From positions 1 to 64,000 of IMG/VR virus record IMGVR_UViG_3300032080_000001: a stretch of 64,000 nucleotides of DNA, one strand, 5' to 3'. This stretch comes from a virus. The notes beneath the pieces are model-generated. The model was not told the DNA's origin and did not search any database. It saw only the letters and a list, made by a program, of their open reading frames with translations. Shown here in pieces: positions 23,218 to 31,874 of this stretch; positions within the stretch are counted from its first letter, which is position 1, and every line of letters starts with the position of its first letter. Position numbers and translations under genes: made by a program.

Positions 23218-24863
23218 TGTCCGACCCGACAGGCGGCGCTAGTCTCGGGGGCGTCAATCGCGCTACGAATACGGCGAACACAACGCAGATGCTGGCGGGT
23301 ATCAGCGTCACCGCCAACCAGGGCGGGGACGCACTCGCGCTCGCGGAGAGTCCCGGCTACCCGGTGTTCTACGTGGACGTGAAGCGACGCGGCAAGGAGG
23401 GGAAGATGAGCTTCGCCATCCTCCCCACGTCGTTCGAGTACGTGTCGTCCATCCACAACTCGGACAAGCTGGAGTTCACGGTCCCCGACCCGTCGTATTT
23501 CCTCATCGACAGCGAGTGGCTCCAGGAGGACTTGAAGACGACGGTGGAGTTCTCGTTCGGGTTCGAGCACGTGGGCCACATGAGTCCCGTGCAGTCGCTC
23601 GTCTTCTTCCGGCAGGGCCCGAGCTTCGAGCAGGGGTCGGAGGTGCAGACGACCATTGTGGCGTACGACAAGGGCGTGTTCCTGGCGCTGCCCACCGTCC
23701 CCCGCACCATTACGAAGAAGGGGACGCGCGGCGGGCAGGACGTGCTCTTGACGTACAATGAGGTGGTGGAGAACGTCGTGAATGAGGTCAACACCTTGTT
23801 CAAGGACCACCTCGACCATCCGCTCCGCGTGGACACCGGCGGGCACGAGTTCCGAGGGCGGTTCTTCCGCATGGCGCAGCACGCGGGCTCCGCGCTGGAG
23901 TACCTCATCTGGCTGCGGAAGTTCGCGGAGGAGCAGACCGGGACGGAGCGGCAGACCATCGAGGTGTTCGTCAAGGGTAACACTGTGTACTTCCGCCCCG
24001 CACAGAAGCGGGTGAACCCCATCGCCGTGTACGACTACTTCTCGGTCATCGACGGCGAGCGGCTGCTGTCGTTCAAGCCGGAGGTGAATCTCGTTCTTAC
24101 GCGGAAGACCCTCCCGGACGTGGATAGCGTCACCGGCCAGGCGACCGAGACCACGGTGAGCAACCGGCAGAACGCGCCCGACCGCCCGCGCCAGACGGGG
24201 TTCGTAAGCACCAGCGGCGCGAACATGACGCAGGTGGTCACGCCCGCGCGCACGGGCGACCAGCCGCGCGCGACGGCGCAAGCCGACGACGTGGTCTACA
24301 CGCACACCTACAAGGCGGGCGAGACACTAGCCAGCATCGGTGCGCAGTACGGGGTCACGGCCGACGAGGTGTTCGCGCAGAACGCCGACGCCCTCGGCGG
24401 TGACAAGGCGGCACCGAAGTTTACGCCCGGCATGACGCTGAACATCCGCACCGAAAATCCGGCGCGGAGCCAGGCGAGCGCCAACGTGACGCCGGAGAAC
24501 CGCATCCGGGCCGCGCTCTCGTACGTCTACGAAGAGGACGAGGTCGTGAAGGCCACGGCCACCGTCATCGGGGACCCGCGCCTCGAAGCGGGCTGGCCCA
24601 TCGTCGTGCGGAACGTCGGCAAGAAGTGGGAAGGGCTGTGGTACATCGAAGAGGTGAAGCACAAGTTCGAGACCGGCGGCTACATCTGCGAGATGAGCCT
24701 GACACGAGACGGGTTCGCCATCGCGGAAGAGATGGAGGAGAGCACCGGCGAGAAGATTCTGGAGACGGACGCGCAGGACGCGCAGACGCAGCGCCAGACA
24801 CAGTCGCGCGAGGTCATCAACACGAGCGGCGCCGACATGACGCAGACCCGGACGAGGAACTGA
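23217..24863 (+). CDS. Baseplate hub protein (gpD-like) with LysM insertion
   Basis: The 548-residue protein has the gpD/gp27-like hub pattern: a beta-rich N-terminal part, KHEF-type central block, and a C-terminal segment beginning after the LysM, with IRAALSYVYEEDEVVKATATV. Residues about 360-412 form a LysM domain (TYKAGETLASIGAQYGVTADEV), unusual inside a hub. Hubs of this type carry the spike and connect to the tube. The frame is open upstream, but the ATG overlaps the preceding TAA. C-terminal tail is Glu/Gln-rich. Confidence 0.78.
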   Translation: MSDPTGGASLGGVNRATNTANTTQMLAGISVTANQGGDALALAESPGYPVFYVDVKRRGKEGKMSFAILPTSFEYVSSIHNSDKLEFTVPDPSYFLIDSEWLQEDLKTTVEFSFGFEHVGHMSPVQSLVFFRQGPSFEQGSEVQTTIVAYDKGVFLALPTVPRTITKKGTRGGQDVLLTYNEVVENVVNEVNTLFKDHLDHPLRVDTGGHEFRGRFFRMAQHAGSALEYLIWLRKFAEEQTGTERQTIEVFVKGNTVYFRPAQKRVNPIAVYDYFSVIDGERLLSFKPEVNLVLTRKTLPDVDSVTGQATETTVSNRQNAPDRPRQTGFVSTSGANMTQVVTPARTGDQPRATAQADDVVYTHTYKAGETLASIGAQYGVTADEVFAQNADALGGDKAAPKFTPGMTLNIRTENPARSQASANVTPENRIRAALSYVYEEDEVVKATATVIGDPRLEAGWPIVVRNVGKKWEGLWYIEEVKHKFETGGYICEMSLTRDGFAIAEEMEESTGEKILETDAQDAQTQRQTQSREVINTSGADMTQTRTRN

Positions 24864-24864
24864 T

Positions 24865-25968
24865 ATGCAGCGGCTCTACGGTAAGTACCGAGGCATTTGC
24901 CGCGACAACAACGACCCCCGCAAGGTCGGGCGCATCCGGGCCGAGGTACCGTTCCCCCTCGGCACCGGCCCCGACGCGTGGTCCGTGTGGGCGTGGCCGT
25001 CACTCCCGCCCGGCGTGTTCGACGTGCCGAACGAGGGAGACGGCGTCTGGATTGAGTTTGAGGCCGGGGACATCAACTCCCCCATCTGGAGCGGCATCTG
25101 GTACAAGGGCGACGGAGAGACTTCGGACGCGCCGTGGCAGGTTGACCACCCGCCGCTCACGGACATGGCAGGCGTCGAAGTCGATTGGGACAAGCGCGAC
25201 CACACCGAGGCCGCGAACCCGTTGGACGACTTCGAGCACAAGGAGTACCACGACCACACGAGCCTCTTCTACTCGCCGCACCGGCGCGGCACGTACACGG
25301 CTACGGGGCATTCCTTGGAGTTCAACGACCACCCCGGCCTCGAAGGCGTGGTGCGCCTGTCGGAGCGGTTCGGGCGCCTGGTGGAGATGACCGCGCGGGG
25401 TGTGCTGCGGCTGCGGAGCCACCTCTACCCCGCCTCGACGCAGGAGTGGCAAGACCTGAACGGGGCTTTCGTGGACGCGTCCCACTCCATCACGCTCCAG
25501 GATAAGGGGAAGGACAACGCGGCTCAGTTCGTAGAGATTCGCGACATGGCGGGCGCGCAGGTGAAGTTGAACTCGACGCCCGGAGAGGAGAGCATCCTCG
25601 TCCAGGACTTTTGGGGGCAGCGGCTGCTCGTCTCCTCGAAGAGCGGCGCACAGTTCATCGAGCTTCGCGACAAGGCTGACCAGAAGGTGGTGCTGGACCC
25701 GGTGGACGGCTCCGTTCGCGTGTCCGACTCCCACGGCAACTTCATCCTCTTGGCGGACGGCAAAGTCGTCATCAGCGTGCCAACCGGGAAGACGGTCCAC
25801 GTCGGCGGCGAGGGCGGGCAGGAACTCGCGACGAAGGCGTTCGTGCAGCAGCAGTACAACACGCACACGCACCTCTCCGGCGCACCGGGCTCGCCCACGT
25901 CGCCGCCGATGGTGCAGTCCCCGCTGGTGCCGGGGAACGACATCACCAAAAAGCAAAAGTCGGAGTAG
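24865..25968 (+). CDS. Baseplate central spike protein (VgrG/gpV-like OB-fold)
   Basis: The 367-residue protein starts with RLYGKYRGICRDNNDPRKVGRIRAEVPF and GDGVWIEFEAGDINSPIW, the OB-fold of gpV/gp5-type spikes. The C-terminus contains a beta-helix-like repeated pattern and ends with THTHLSGAPGSPTSPPM, the same ending seen in many phage spike proteins that coordinate a metal or carry a tip. The spike pierces the outer layer of the host. ATG 24865 lies one base after the stop of the hub gene. Confidence 0.78.
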   Translation: MQRLYGKYRGICRDNNDPRKVGRIRAEVPFPLGTGPDAWSVWAWPSLPPGVFDVPNEGDGVWIEFEAGDINSPIWSGIWYKGDGETSDAPWQVDHPPLTDMAGVEVDWDKRDHTEAANPLDDFEHKEYHDHTSLFYSPHRRGTYTATGHSLEFNDHPGLEGVVRLSERFGRLVEMTARGVLRLRSHLYPASTQEWQDLNGAFVDASHSITLQDKGKDNAAQFVEIRDMAGAQVKLNSTPGEESILVQDFWGQRLLVSSKSGAQFIELRDKADQKVVLDPVDGSVRVSDSHGNFILLADGKVVISVPTGKTVHVGGEGGQELATKAFVQQQYNTHTHLSGAPGSPTSPPMVQSPLVPGNDITKKQKSE

Positions 25969-25972
25969 CGAC

Positions 25973-26230
25973 ATGGCTTTGACGAAGGCAGGACTCAAGG
26001 CGGCCATCATCGCGGCTCTGGATGCTGTGTCCCCCACGGGGACAACGGACCAGGGTGTGAGCGGGGCCGCCATCCGGGCGCAGTACGCGGACGCCGAGGC
26101 GGACGCCATCCTCAACTACTTCATGCAAAACGCGGAGGTAGTGAGTCTCTCGCCCCTCCCCGTGACGCACCCGATGGGTCCGGGCACGGTGAATCCGTTC
26201 ACGCTCCCGGCGGGCACCACGCTCAAGTGA
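25973..26230 (+). CDS. Small hypothetical baseplate-region protein
   Basis: The 85-residue product is Ala/Gly-rich, with a helical N-terminal half and a Pro/Thr-rich C-terminal tail. It follows the spike by four bases and precedes a fiber-like gene. No family was recognised. Confidence 0.5.
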   Translation: MALTKAGLKAAIIAALDAVSPTGTTDQGVSGAAIRAQYADAEADAILNYFMQNAEVVSLSPLPVTHPMGPGTVNPFTLPAGTTLK

Positions 26231-26245
26231 GAGAAAGGACGATGA

Positions 26246-27400
26246 ATGAGCGCCACGACTCTTCGGGACGCCATCAAGTCGCAGTTGGACACGGCGCTCG
26301 GGACGCTCACCGGGACTCCGGACACCGCCCGATTGAGCATTGCAAACGCCTTCGCGCAGGCCGTCTACGCTGACGCCAGCCTGGTCAACGGCACGGCTAC
26401 CGGCGCGACGGCCGCCGCGCTGGGTCTGGTGAAGATTTCCGGCACCCCCACGGACGCGTCCAACCCGGTCGTCTACGTGAAGGAGCAGGCGGACACCCTG
26501 CTCTCCGGTAAGGCGTCCCTCGCTGCGAACACGTTCACCGGCTTCCAGACGGTGAAGGTCGGCGCGCAGAGTCTCGTGTTGCAGGAGCCCGACACGACGA
26601 CCACCCACACTTATATCGCCTGGAAGGACAGCACGGGCACCCGCCGGGGCTACATCGGCATCCCGTCGAACGGCTCTCCCACGATGGAGTGGGGCAACGA
26701 GAACCTGAACGGCAGCATCAACCTCAAGACCAACGGCACCGGCCAGGTGCAGGTCAACGGGTTCAACGTTCGGAGTGCCTCCTCGCTGAACACCGGGACC
26801 CTCTCGGACACCCTGCTGTCGTCGAACGTCGTTCTTAAGAACGCGACCAACACATTCGCGGCCTACCAGGAGTTCGTGTGGGGCACGGCCGTGGACTGGC
26901 TGCTCGCCGGGCGAATCCCGACCGATACCTCTACCTTCCGCCGGGTGGTCCTGCGGATGGACGGCCAGATGGAGTGGGGGAACGGGGCAGGGGTGCGCGA
27001 CGTGACGCTGCGTCGCTCGGGCGTCGGGAAGCTGGAGGTGAGCGGCGACCTCCGCATCGTCGGAACCCTCACGGCGGGACAAATCGCGGGCACGCGGCAG
27101 ACCATCGCGCAGAGCACGGCCACCTGTGCCATCGACTGGACCGTCGGGATGGCCGCCGCCGTGACGCTGTCCACCGGCGTGACCGCCGTCACCCTGACCA
27201 ACCCCGTGGCGGGGGCGACCTACACCCTGGAGGTCATCCAGGACGCGACGGGCGGGCGGGGCTTCACCGGCTGGCCTGCCTCCGTCCTGTGGGCGGGCGG
27301 CGCGGCCTACACCCCCACCCTGACGCCCAACAAGCGAGACCTCGTCACGCTCTACTGGAACGGCACGAACTACCTCGGGGCGTTCTACAAGGACTACTGA
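26246..27400 (+). CDS. Tail fiber-like protein
   Basis: The 384-residue protein is Gly/Thr/Asn-rich and beta-repetitive, typical of fiber or receptor-binding proteins. The C-terminal 120 residues (VTLSTGVTAVTLTNPVAG..., GTNYLGAFYKDY) look like a compact fold widely used at fiber tips. The middle holds a module (MEWGNG, RDVTLRRSG, LEVSGDL) related to one in the fiber at 31875. ATG 26246 is chosen because ATG 26242 is in another frame. Confidence 0.6.
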   Translation: MSATTLRDAIKSQLDTALGTLTGTPDTARLSIANAFAQAVYADASLVNGTATGATAAALGLVKISGTPTDASNPVVYVKEQADTLLSGKASLAANTFTGFQTVKVGAQSLVLQEPDTTTTHTYIAWKDSTGTRRGYIGIPSNGSPTMEWGNENLNGSINLKTNGTGQVQVNGFNVRSASSLNTGTLSDTLLSSNVVLKNATNTFAAYQEFVWGTAVDWLLAGRIPTDTSTFRRVVLRMDGQMEWGNGAGVRDVTLRRSGVGKLEVSGDLRIVGTLTAGQIAGTRQTIAQSTATCAIDWTVGMAAAVTLSTGVTAVTLTNPVAGATYTLEVIQDATGGRGFTGWPASVLWAGGAAYTPTLTPNKRDLVTLYWNGTNYLGAFYKDY

Positions 27401-27406
27401 CCCCGG

Positions 27407-27435
27407 TTGACCGGTGGCCCCAAGACCGCTATTCT
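27407..27435 (+). promoter_or_regulatory. Promoter TTGACC-17-TATTCT
   Basis: TTGACC (27407-27412) and TATTCT (27430-27435) are 17 bases apart. The exact motif ACCGGTACACTAC follows at 27443-27455. Both precede the gp25 gene at 27474. Confidence 0.55.
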
Positions 27436-27473
27436 TGAGGCTACCGGTACACTACCATTACCTTGGACGCAGC

Positions 27474-27878
27474 ATGGCCTTCGACCGCACTTCTCTTTAC
27501 GGCGCGGGGTTCAACTACCCGTTTGCCTTCGACAGCAACACCGGCGGCGCGCAGGTGGTGACGGCGGTGGACAGCGTCCGCGCCAGCCTGCTGCGCCTCT
27601 TCGACACGGCACCGGGCGAGGAGTTTATGAACCCGGCATACGGGTGTGCTCTCAAGAGCCTCCTGTTCGAGCCGGACACGGACATCCTCCGGGCGCTGGC
27701 CGAGCAGGTGGTGCGTCAGGCGGTCGCCCGGTGGGAGCCGCGCATCGCGGAGGTGCTCCGCGTGGACGTAGAGACGGACCCGAGCAACGAGCACGCGATG
27801 ACTCTCCGCGTGTACTTCCGGCTCATCGAGAGCCAGACCATCGACAACATGGTCTACCCTTTCGTACGAACGGCGTAA
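27474..27878 (+). CDS. Baseplate wedge protein (gp25/gpW-like)
   Basis: The 134-residue protein has the gp25/gpW family pattern: GAGFNYPFAFD, then VDSVRASLLRLFDTAPGEEFMNPAYGCALKSLLFEPDTD. In T4, gp25 binds the sheath-initiating baseplate wedge. The ORF is open to 27414, but ATG 27474 lies after the promoter signals. The nine bases before the stop contain the TTCGTACGAA palindrome (27861-27870). Next gene seven bases on. Confidence 0.82.
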   Translation: MAFDRTSLYGAGFNYPFAFDSNTGGAQVVTAVDSVRASLLRLFDTAPGEEFMNPAYGCALKSLLFEPDTDILRALAEQVVRQAVARWEPRIAEVLRVDVETDPSNEHAMTLRVYFRLIESQTIDNMVYPFVRTA

Positions 27879-27884
27879 GAACCG

Positions 27885-29642
27885 ATGCCCCTCATCCGCT
27901 ACACTGCGAAGGACTTCGACGCCCTCAAGTCCGCAATGCTCGCGCAGCTTCCCGTCCTTGCCCCGGCGTGGACGAACCTGAACGAGGGCGAACTCGGCAT
28001 GGCGCTCCTGAACCTGCTCGCAGGGAGTGGGGACATGCTCGGGTACTACATCGACCGGTTGCAGGACGAGATGTACCTGCCGACCGCCACCCTGCGGGAG
28101 TCGGTGATGAAGCTGACGCGGCTCATCGACTACAAGCTCTCGCGTCCGGTCGCGGCGAAGACGGTGCTGCGCTTCTCGCTGCCTTCGGCGGCCGGGGCGA
28201 GCCTCGTCATCCCCGCGTACACCCAGGCGCGGACGGCCGACGGAGCGGTTTTCACCACGAAGGCAGCGGCAACGCTCTTCGCCGGGACCACCTTCGTGGA
28301 CGTGGAGGCGTACCAGGGCGAATTCGTGTCGGATACGTTCACTGGCAACGGCGCGGACGTGCAGACGTTCTTGCTGGCGAAGAACAACGTCGCGCAGAAC
28401 TTCCTCGACGTGTTCGTCAGCAACGTGCTCTGGACCGAGGACAACTCCACGGTCAGCCCGAAGGAGACGAGCGTGTACGAGGTGCAGACGGACGTGAACG
28501 AGAACGCCGTCCTGCGCTTTTCCCGCTTCATGGGGGACGTGCCCTCGCAGAACGCCACCGTCCAGGTGAATTACATCAGCACACGTGGCGCGGCCGGTAA
28601 CATCGGCGCGGGGCTGGTCACGACCCTGGTCAGCACCATTTCGGGCGGGCAGAACCTCGCCGTCACGAACACGACCGTGGCCTCGGGCGGCAAGGACCGA
28701 GAGACGCTGGACGAGGCGCGGGTGAATGCCCCGCGCCAGCTCCGTACGCTCAATCGGGCCGTGACGCTCCAGGACTACGTGGACCTGCTGGAGACCTTCC
28801 CGAAGGTCGCGAAGGCCCAGGCCATCAACCACAACGGCTACGTGGAGTGCTACGTGGCTCCGGACGACGGTGCGAGCCTGTTCATTCCGTCGTACAACGG
28901 GTTCACCCTGAACGGCAACGTGAACGGCGGCACGCTCGCGCCTGGGCTGCTCGTGTACGTGCAGGTGACGGTGAAGGACGCCAACGGCGGCGAGACGACG
29001 ACGTGGGAGTACAACCCCGCCGACCGGGCTGTTCTTACGAAGTACAAGTCCTTCACGACCGGGGGCTCCGGCACGGCCAGCATCACCGTGAACCGGGGCA
29101 CGCTCCCGGCGGGCGCCACGGCGTGGCGGGTGTACGTCGGCACCAGCCCGACGACGATGCGCCTGGCCACCGAGAGTTCGTTGGTGCTTAGCGCGTACAA
29201 CATCACGGCACTCCCCGCCGGGACGCAGCCGCTGGCTCCGACCGTCAACACGACGGGCGTGCGCGCGGAGTCGGGTGCCGTCTCGCTGCGGCAGGCAGCG
29301 GAGTCGTTTCTGGAGGACCGGAGGGCCATCGGGACGAACTTCGCCCTGTTCAACCCGACGTACGTGCCGGTCAACGTGACGGCGACCATCACGGTCTACT
29401 CGAACTTCTCGCAGGTGGCCGTGAAGGGCGCTGTGCAGGAGGCGCTGGCGGACTTGTTCTCCTTCGATTCGCAGCGATTCGAGGAGGACGTGACGCTCGC
29501 CTCGCTCTACATGGCCATTATGGGCGTCGAGGGCGTTCGTACTGTCGCGTTCACCGCGCCCTCCGGTGACGTGGCCATCGCGAACGGGCAGCTTGCTACA
29601 TTGGGTACGGTCGCGCTCACGATGCAGGGAGGGGTAGTGTAA
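27885..29642 (+). CDS. Baseplate J-like protein with inserted domain
   Basis: The 585-residue protein begins PLIRYTAKDFDALKSAMLAQLPVL and contains the NAPRQLRTLNRAVTLQDYVDLLETFPKVAKAQAIN block, the core pattern of gpJ/gp6-type wedge proteins that form the outer baseplate ring. Residues about 344-455 are a Thr/Gly-rich, Ig-like or FN3-like insertion (GTLAPGLLVYVQVTV and later GTLPAGATAWRVYVGTS) that interrupts the J fold. The protein ends with the usual alpha/beta cap. The stop overlaps the start of the next gene. Confidence 0.8.
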   Translation: MPLIRYTAKDFDALKSAMLAQLPVLAPAWTNLNEGELGMALLNLLAGSGDMLGYYIDRLQDEMYLPTATLRESVMKLTRLIDYKLSRPVAAKTVLRFSLPSAAGASLVIPAYTQARTADGAVFTTKAAATLFAGTTFVDVEAYQGEFVSDTFTGNGADVQTFLLAKNNVAQNFLDVFVSNVLWTEDNSTVSPKETSVYEVQTDVNENAVLRFSRFMGDVPSQNATVQVNYISTRGAAGNIGAGLVTTLVSTISGGQNLAVTNTTVASGGKDRETLDEARVNAPRQLRTLNRAVTLQDYVDLLETFPKVAKAQAINHNGYVECYVAPDDGASLFIPSYNGFTLNGNVNGGTLAPGLLVYVQVTVKDANGGETTTWEYNPADRAVLTKYKSFTTGGSGTASITVNRGTLPAGATAWRVYVGTSPTTMRLATESSLVLSAYNITALPAGTQPLAPTVNTTGVRAESGAVSLRQAAESFLEDRRAIGTNFALFNPTYVPVNVTATITVYSNFSQVAVKGAVQEALADLFSFDSQRFEEDVTLASLYMAIMGVEGVRTVAFTAPSGDVAIANGQLATLGTVALTMQGGVV

Positions 29643-30646
29643 TGTCGGACGGCTTTGACACGGCGGGGGAACTCCCTCCGGAGGAGCCGCCCCCGGAGTT
29701 GGGCGACGGTGACCCGGCCGGTGGAGGCAGTGAGGTTGGGGCTTTTGACCCCACCCCCCCGCCAGGGTACCTGCTCGCCAAGGTAAAGGGTCTCCTTCCC
29801 GGCTACACCGTACGGACGGCCCTGGGCGGTCCCTCGCCGGTGACGGCCGACGCGCTGGGCGTGGCCTCGGTGCAGCTGCCCACAGGGGCGGAGGAGGACC
29901 TGACAGTGTGGAGCACGACAGGCGACCCGGCGGGGACCGTGCATGCCGTCGCGGGTGCCACGGTCGTTTACGCCACCCTGATGGCGGACTGGATGTACTC
30001 CCGCCTGCCGGACATGCTGCGCGCCCGCGACGAGGTGGCCGGGTCGCCGCTGCGGCAGCTGGTGCGGGTCCTCGGGTTCGGAATGCAGGACGTGCGGGAC
30101 CTGGCCGACACGGCGGTGGACTTCATTGACGTGGACACCTGTCCGGCGGACCAGCTACCCCTGCTTGGGAACCTGCTCGGATTTGAGTTCCCCTACGACC
30201 TCGCGGAGGACATGCAGCGGAACTTCGTACGAAGCATCGTGAGCATGTACCGCATCAAGGGGACGCCGCTCGCACTCAAGTTCGTGGTGAACCGCCTCAT
30301 CGCGGGGAAGGGCTTCAAGCTCGACATCGTGAACGAGGACGTGGTCGGCAAGACGTTCGACCTGAGTCTAACGGCCGAGGACGGGGCGGAGTCTTCCGAC
30401 GCGCTCCAGAGCAAGATTACCTACCTGGTCGGGCTGTACTCCCCCGCCGGGATGGTCCCTCGCGTGGTAGTGGTCTACTACTACGACGAACAGGTGGACA
30501 GCACGCGGCGCTCCGACGCCACCCACACGACCGTCGAGTACACCCGGTGGGGGTTCAACCTGGCCGGGCACACGTTCAACACGCGGAAGAGCAGCGGCTC
30601 GGTCGTGTCCTTCAACAACCTCGGGCAGCAGACACTCTCCATTTAG
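29642..30646 (+). CDS. Tail protein I-like baseplate protein
   Basis: The 334-residue protein has the gpI pattern: LADTAVDFIDVDTCPADQLPLLGNLLGFEFPYDLAEDMQRNFVRSIVSMYRIKGTPLALKFVVNRL. gpI forms the baseplate edge that carries fibers. An acidic, Pro-rich N-terminal extension of about 45 residues (EPPPELGDGDPAGGG) and a beta-rich domain at about 50-105 are additions. The start codon overlaps the previous stop. Position after gpJ is standard. Confidence 0.78.
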   Translation: MSDGFDTAGELPPEEPPPELGDGDPAGGGSEVGAFDPTPPPGYLLAKVKGLLPGYTVRTALGGPSPVTADALGVASVQLPTGAEEDLTVWSTTGDPAGTVHAVAGATVVYATLMADWMYSRLPDMLRARDEVAGSPLRQLVRVLGFGMQDVRDLADTAVDFIDVDTCPADQLPLLGNLLGFEFPYDLAEDMQRNFVRSIVSMYRIKGTPLALKFVVNRLIAGKGFKLDIVNEDVVGKTFDLSLTAEDGAESSDALQSKITYLVGLYSPAGMVPRVVVVYYYDEQVDSTRRSDATHTTVEYTRWGFNLAGHTFNTRKSSGSVVSFNNLGQQTLSI

Positions 30647-30674
30647 CTGCTTCCTGTGACCCGTACGACCTTGG

Positions 30675-30701
30675 CGGGGCTGGACTAACCAGCCCCGTTT
30701 T
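30675..30701 (+). terminator. Rho-independent terminator after the baseplate operon
   Basis: CGGGGCTGG (30675-30683) pairs perfectly with CCAGCCCCG (30689-30697), a 9-bp stem with a five-base loop, followed by TTTT. This is the best terminator in the window. Confidence 0.85.
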
Positions 30702-30703
30702 CG

Positions 30704-30733
30704 TATCTTACAGGTAAGCTACAGGTACTGTAC
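30704..30733 (+). promoter_or_regulatory. TATCTT box and two ACAGGTA motif variants
   Basis: TATCTT (30704-30709) is followed by ACAGGTAAGCTAC (30710-30722) and ACAGGTACTGTAC (30721-30733), two head-to-tail variants of the ACCGG motif with A at position 3. It lies directly after the terminator and 25 or more bases before the next ATG. Confidence 0.5.
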
Positions 30734-30755
30734 CCCTCAGCACACGGCGACTACG

Positions 30756-31322
30756 ATGCGCGGTGATTGGCAAGATTTTGCGGTGCACCCGGACGGGCGA
30801 CGGGAACTCGTGGACGAGGGCCAGAACCTCATCCTGAACTCGGCCTACGTCCTCATGGCCCTGGCAATGACGCAGGACGCGTCCGTCTCGGGGCTACTGT
30901 GGTGGGCCGTGGGGGACGGCAACCTCGGCGCCACGACGGGCGAGACGACGACCTGGGATGCCGGGGTCGCCAGCGGCACCATCAAGCCCGCCGCCACCGA
31001 CACGCAGCTGCTCCGTGAGACATTCCGGAAGGCTATTCAGCCCTCGGATATCGTTTTCGTGGACGACGCGGGCAACGTGAGCGTGGCCCCGACGAACCGA
31101 CTGCGCATCAAGGTGACGCTGGACTACAACGAGCCCGTGGGCGGCGGAAAGCTGCGCGAGTGGTCGCTGTTCGGAGGCTCCACGGCGGCCTTGAGCGCCA
31201 GCAACCCGAAGCCGGTCAGCAGCGCCGCGAACAGCGGTTACGCGGTGAACCGCAAGGTCCACAAGACGTACGACAAGCTCACCTCCGTGCAGCTTGAGCG
31301 TCAGTTGATTCTCACATTTTGA
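30756..31322 (+). CDS. Tail-fiber-associated protein of unknown fold
   Basis: The 188-residue product begins MRGDWQDFAVHPDGRRELVDEG, then a helix with LNSAYVLMALAM, a Gly/Thr-rich centre, and a beta-rich C-terminal half ending in LERQLILTF. It resembles small proteins that follow gpI in other phages, which are fiber-related. Function is inferred from position only. The following gene starts four bases after this stop. Confidence 0.5.
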   Translation: MRGDWQDFAVHPDGRRELVDEGQNLILNSAYVLMALAMTQDASVSGLLWWAVGDGNLGATTGETTTWDAGVASGTIKPAATDTQLLRETFRKAIQPSDIVFVDDAGNVSVAPTNRLRIKVTLDYNEPVGGGKLREWSLFGGSTAALSASNPKPVSSAANSGYAVNRKVHKTYDKLTSVQLERQLILTF

Positions 31323-31326
31323 CGCG

Positions 31327-31864
31327 ATGAATACGCCTGGCGTTTACCGCATTCAGAACGTCCTGACCGGGGGCGTCTACATCGGTTCGACCGCTCGGTC
31401 GATACGGAAGCGGCTGTGGGAGCACCGGAGAAAGCTGGAGTTGGGTGGACATGTTAACCCGAAGCTACAGGCAGCGTGGAACAAATACGGCGCGGACGCT
31501 TTCGTGTTTGAACCGCTGGTGGCGCTCGCTCCGGAAGAGACTCGGGAGTTTGAGCAGCGTGCTCTCGACCACTTCGCAAGCTCGGGCCGCAGCTACAACC
31601 TGGCGAGGGACGCGCGGGGAGCAATGAAGGGTCGGCGGCACTCTGCTAAGACGAAGGAGCAGCTTTCGCGCGCGCAGTGGCAAGCCGCTCTCGGAAGAAC
31701 ACCGGCGGTCCATCAGCAAGGGCGGTCAAGGCTTGAAACGTTCCGACGCGACGAAAGAACGGATTCGACAGGCGCGTCTTGGAAAGAAGCACTCGCTTGA
31801 AACACGCGAGAAAATCAAGGAAGGTCTACGGCAACGCCGAGCCTCCACTACTTTGACCTTCTAA
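31327..31864 (+). pseudogene. GIY-YIG homing endonuclease disrupted by a one-base frameshift
   Basis: The first 117 residues carry a GIY-YIG nuclease domain (GVYRIQNVLTGGVYIGSTARSIRKRLWEHRR with NPKLQAAWNKYG and the catalytic Glu region FEQRALDH), then a NUMOD3 DNA-binding motif (GRRHSAKTKEQLSRAQ). In the recorded frame the protein ends at 31800 with unrelated sequence. If T31678 is removed the frame continues as a second and third NUMOD3-like repeat (GKPLSEEHRRSISKG, GKKHSLETREKIKEG) to the TAA at 31862-31864, for 178 residues. It is free-standing, sits between fiber genes, and has no good ribosome-binding site. It may be a decaying mobile gene, or the extra base a sequencing error or a +1 slip. 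Confidence 0.75.
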
Positions 31865-31874
31865 GGGGTCGCGC

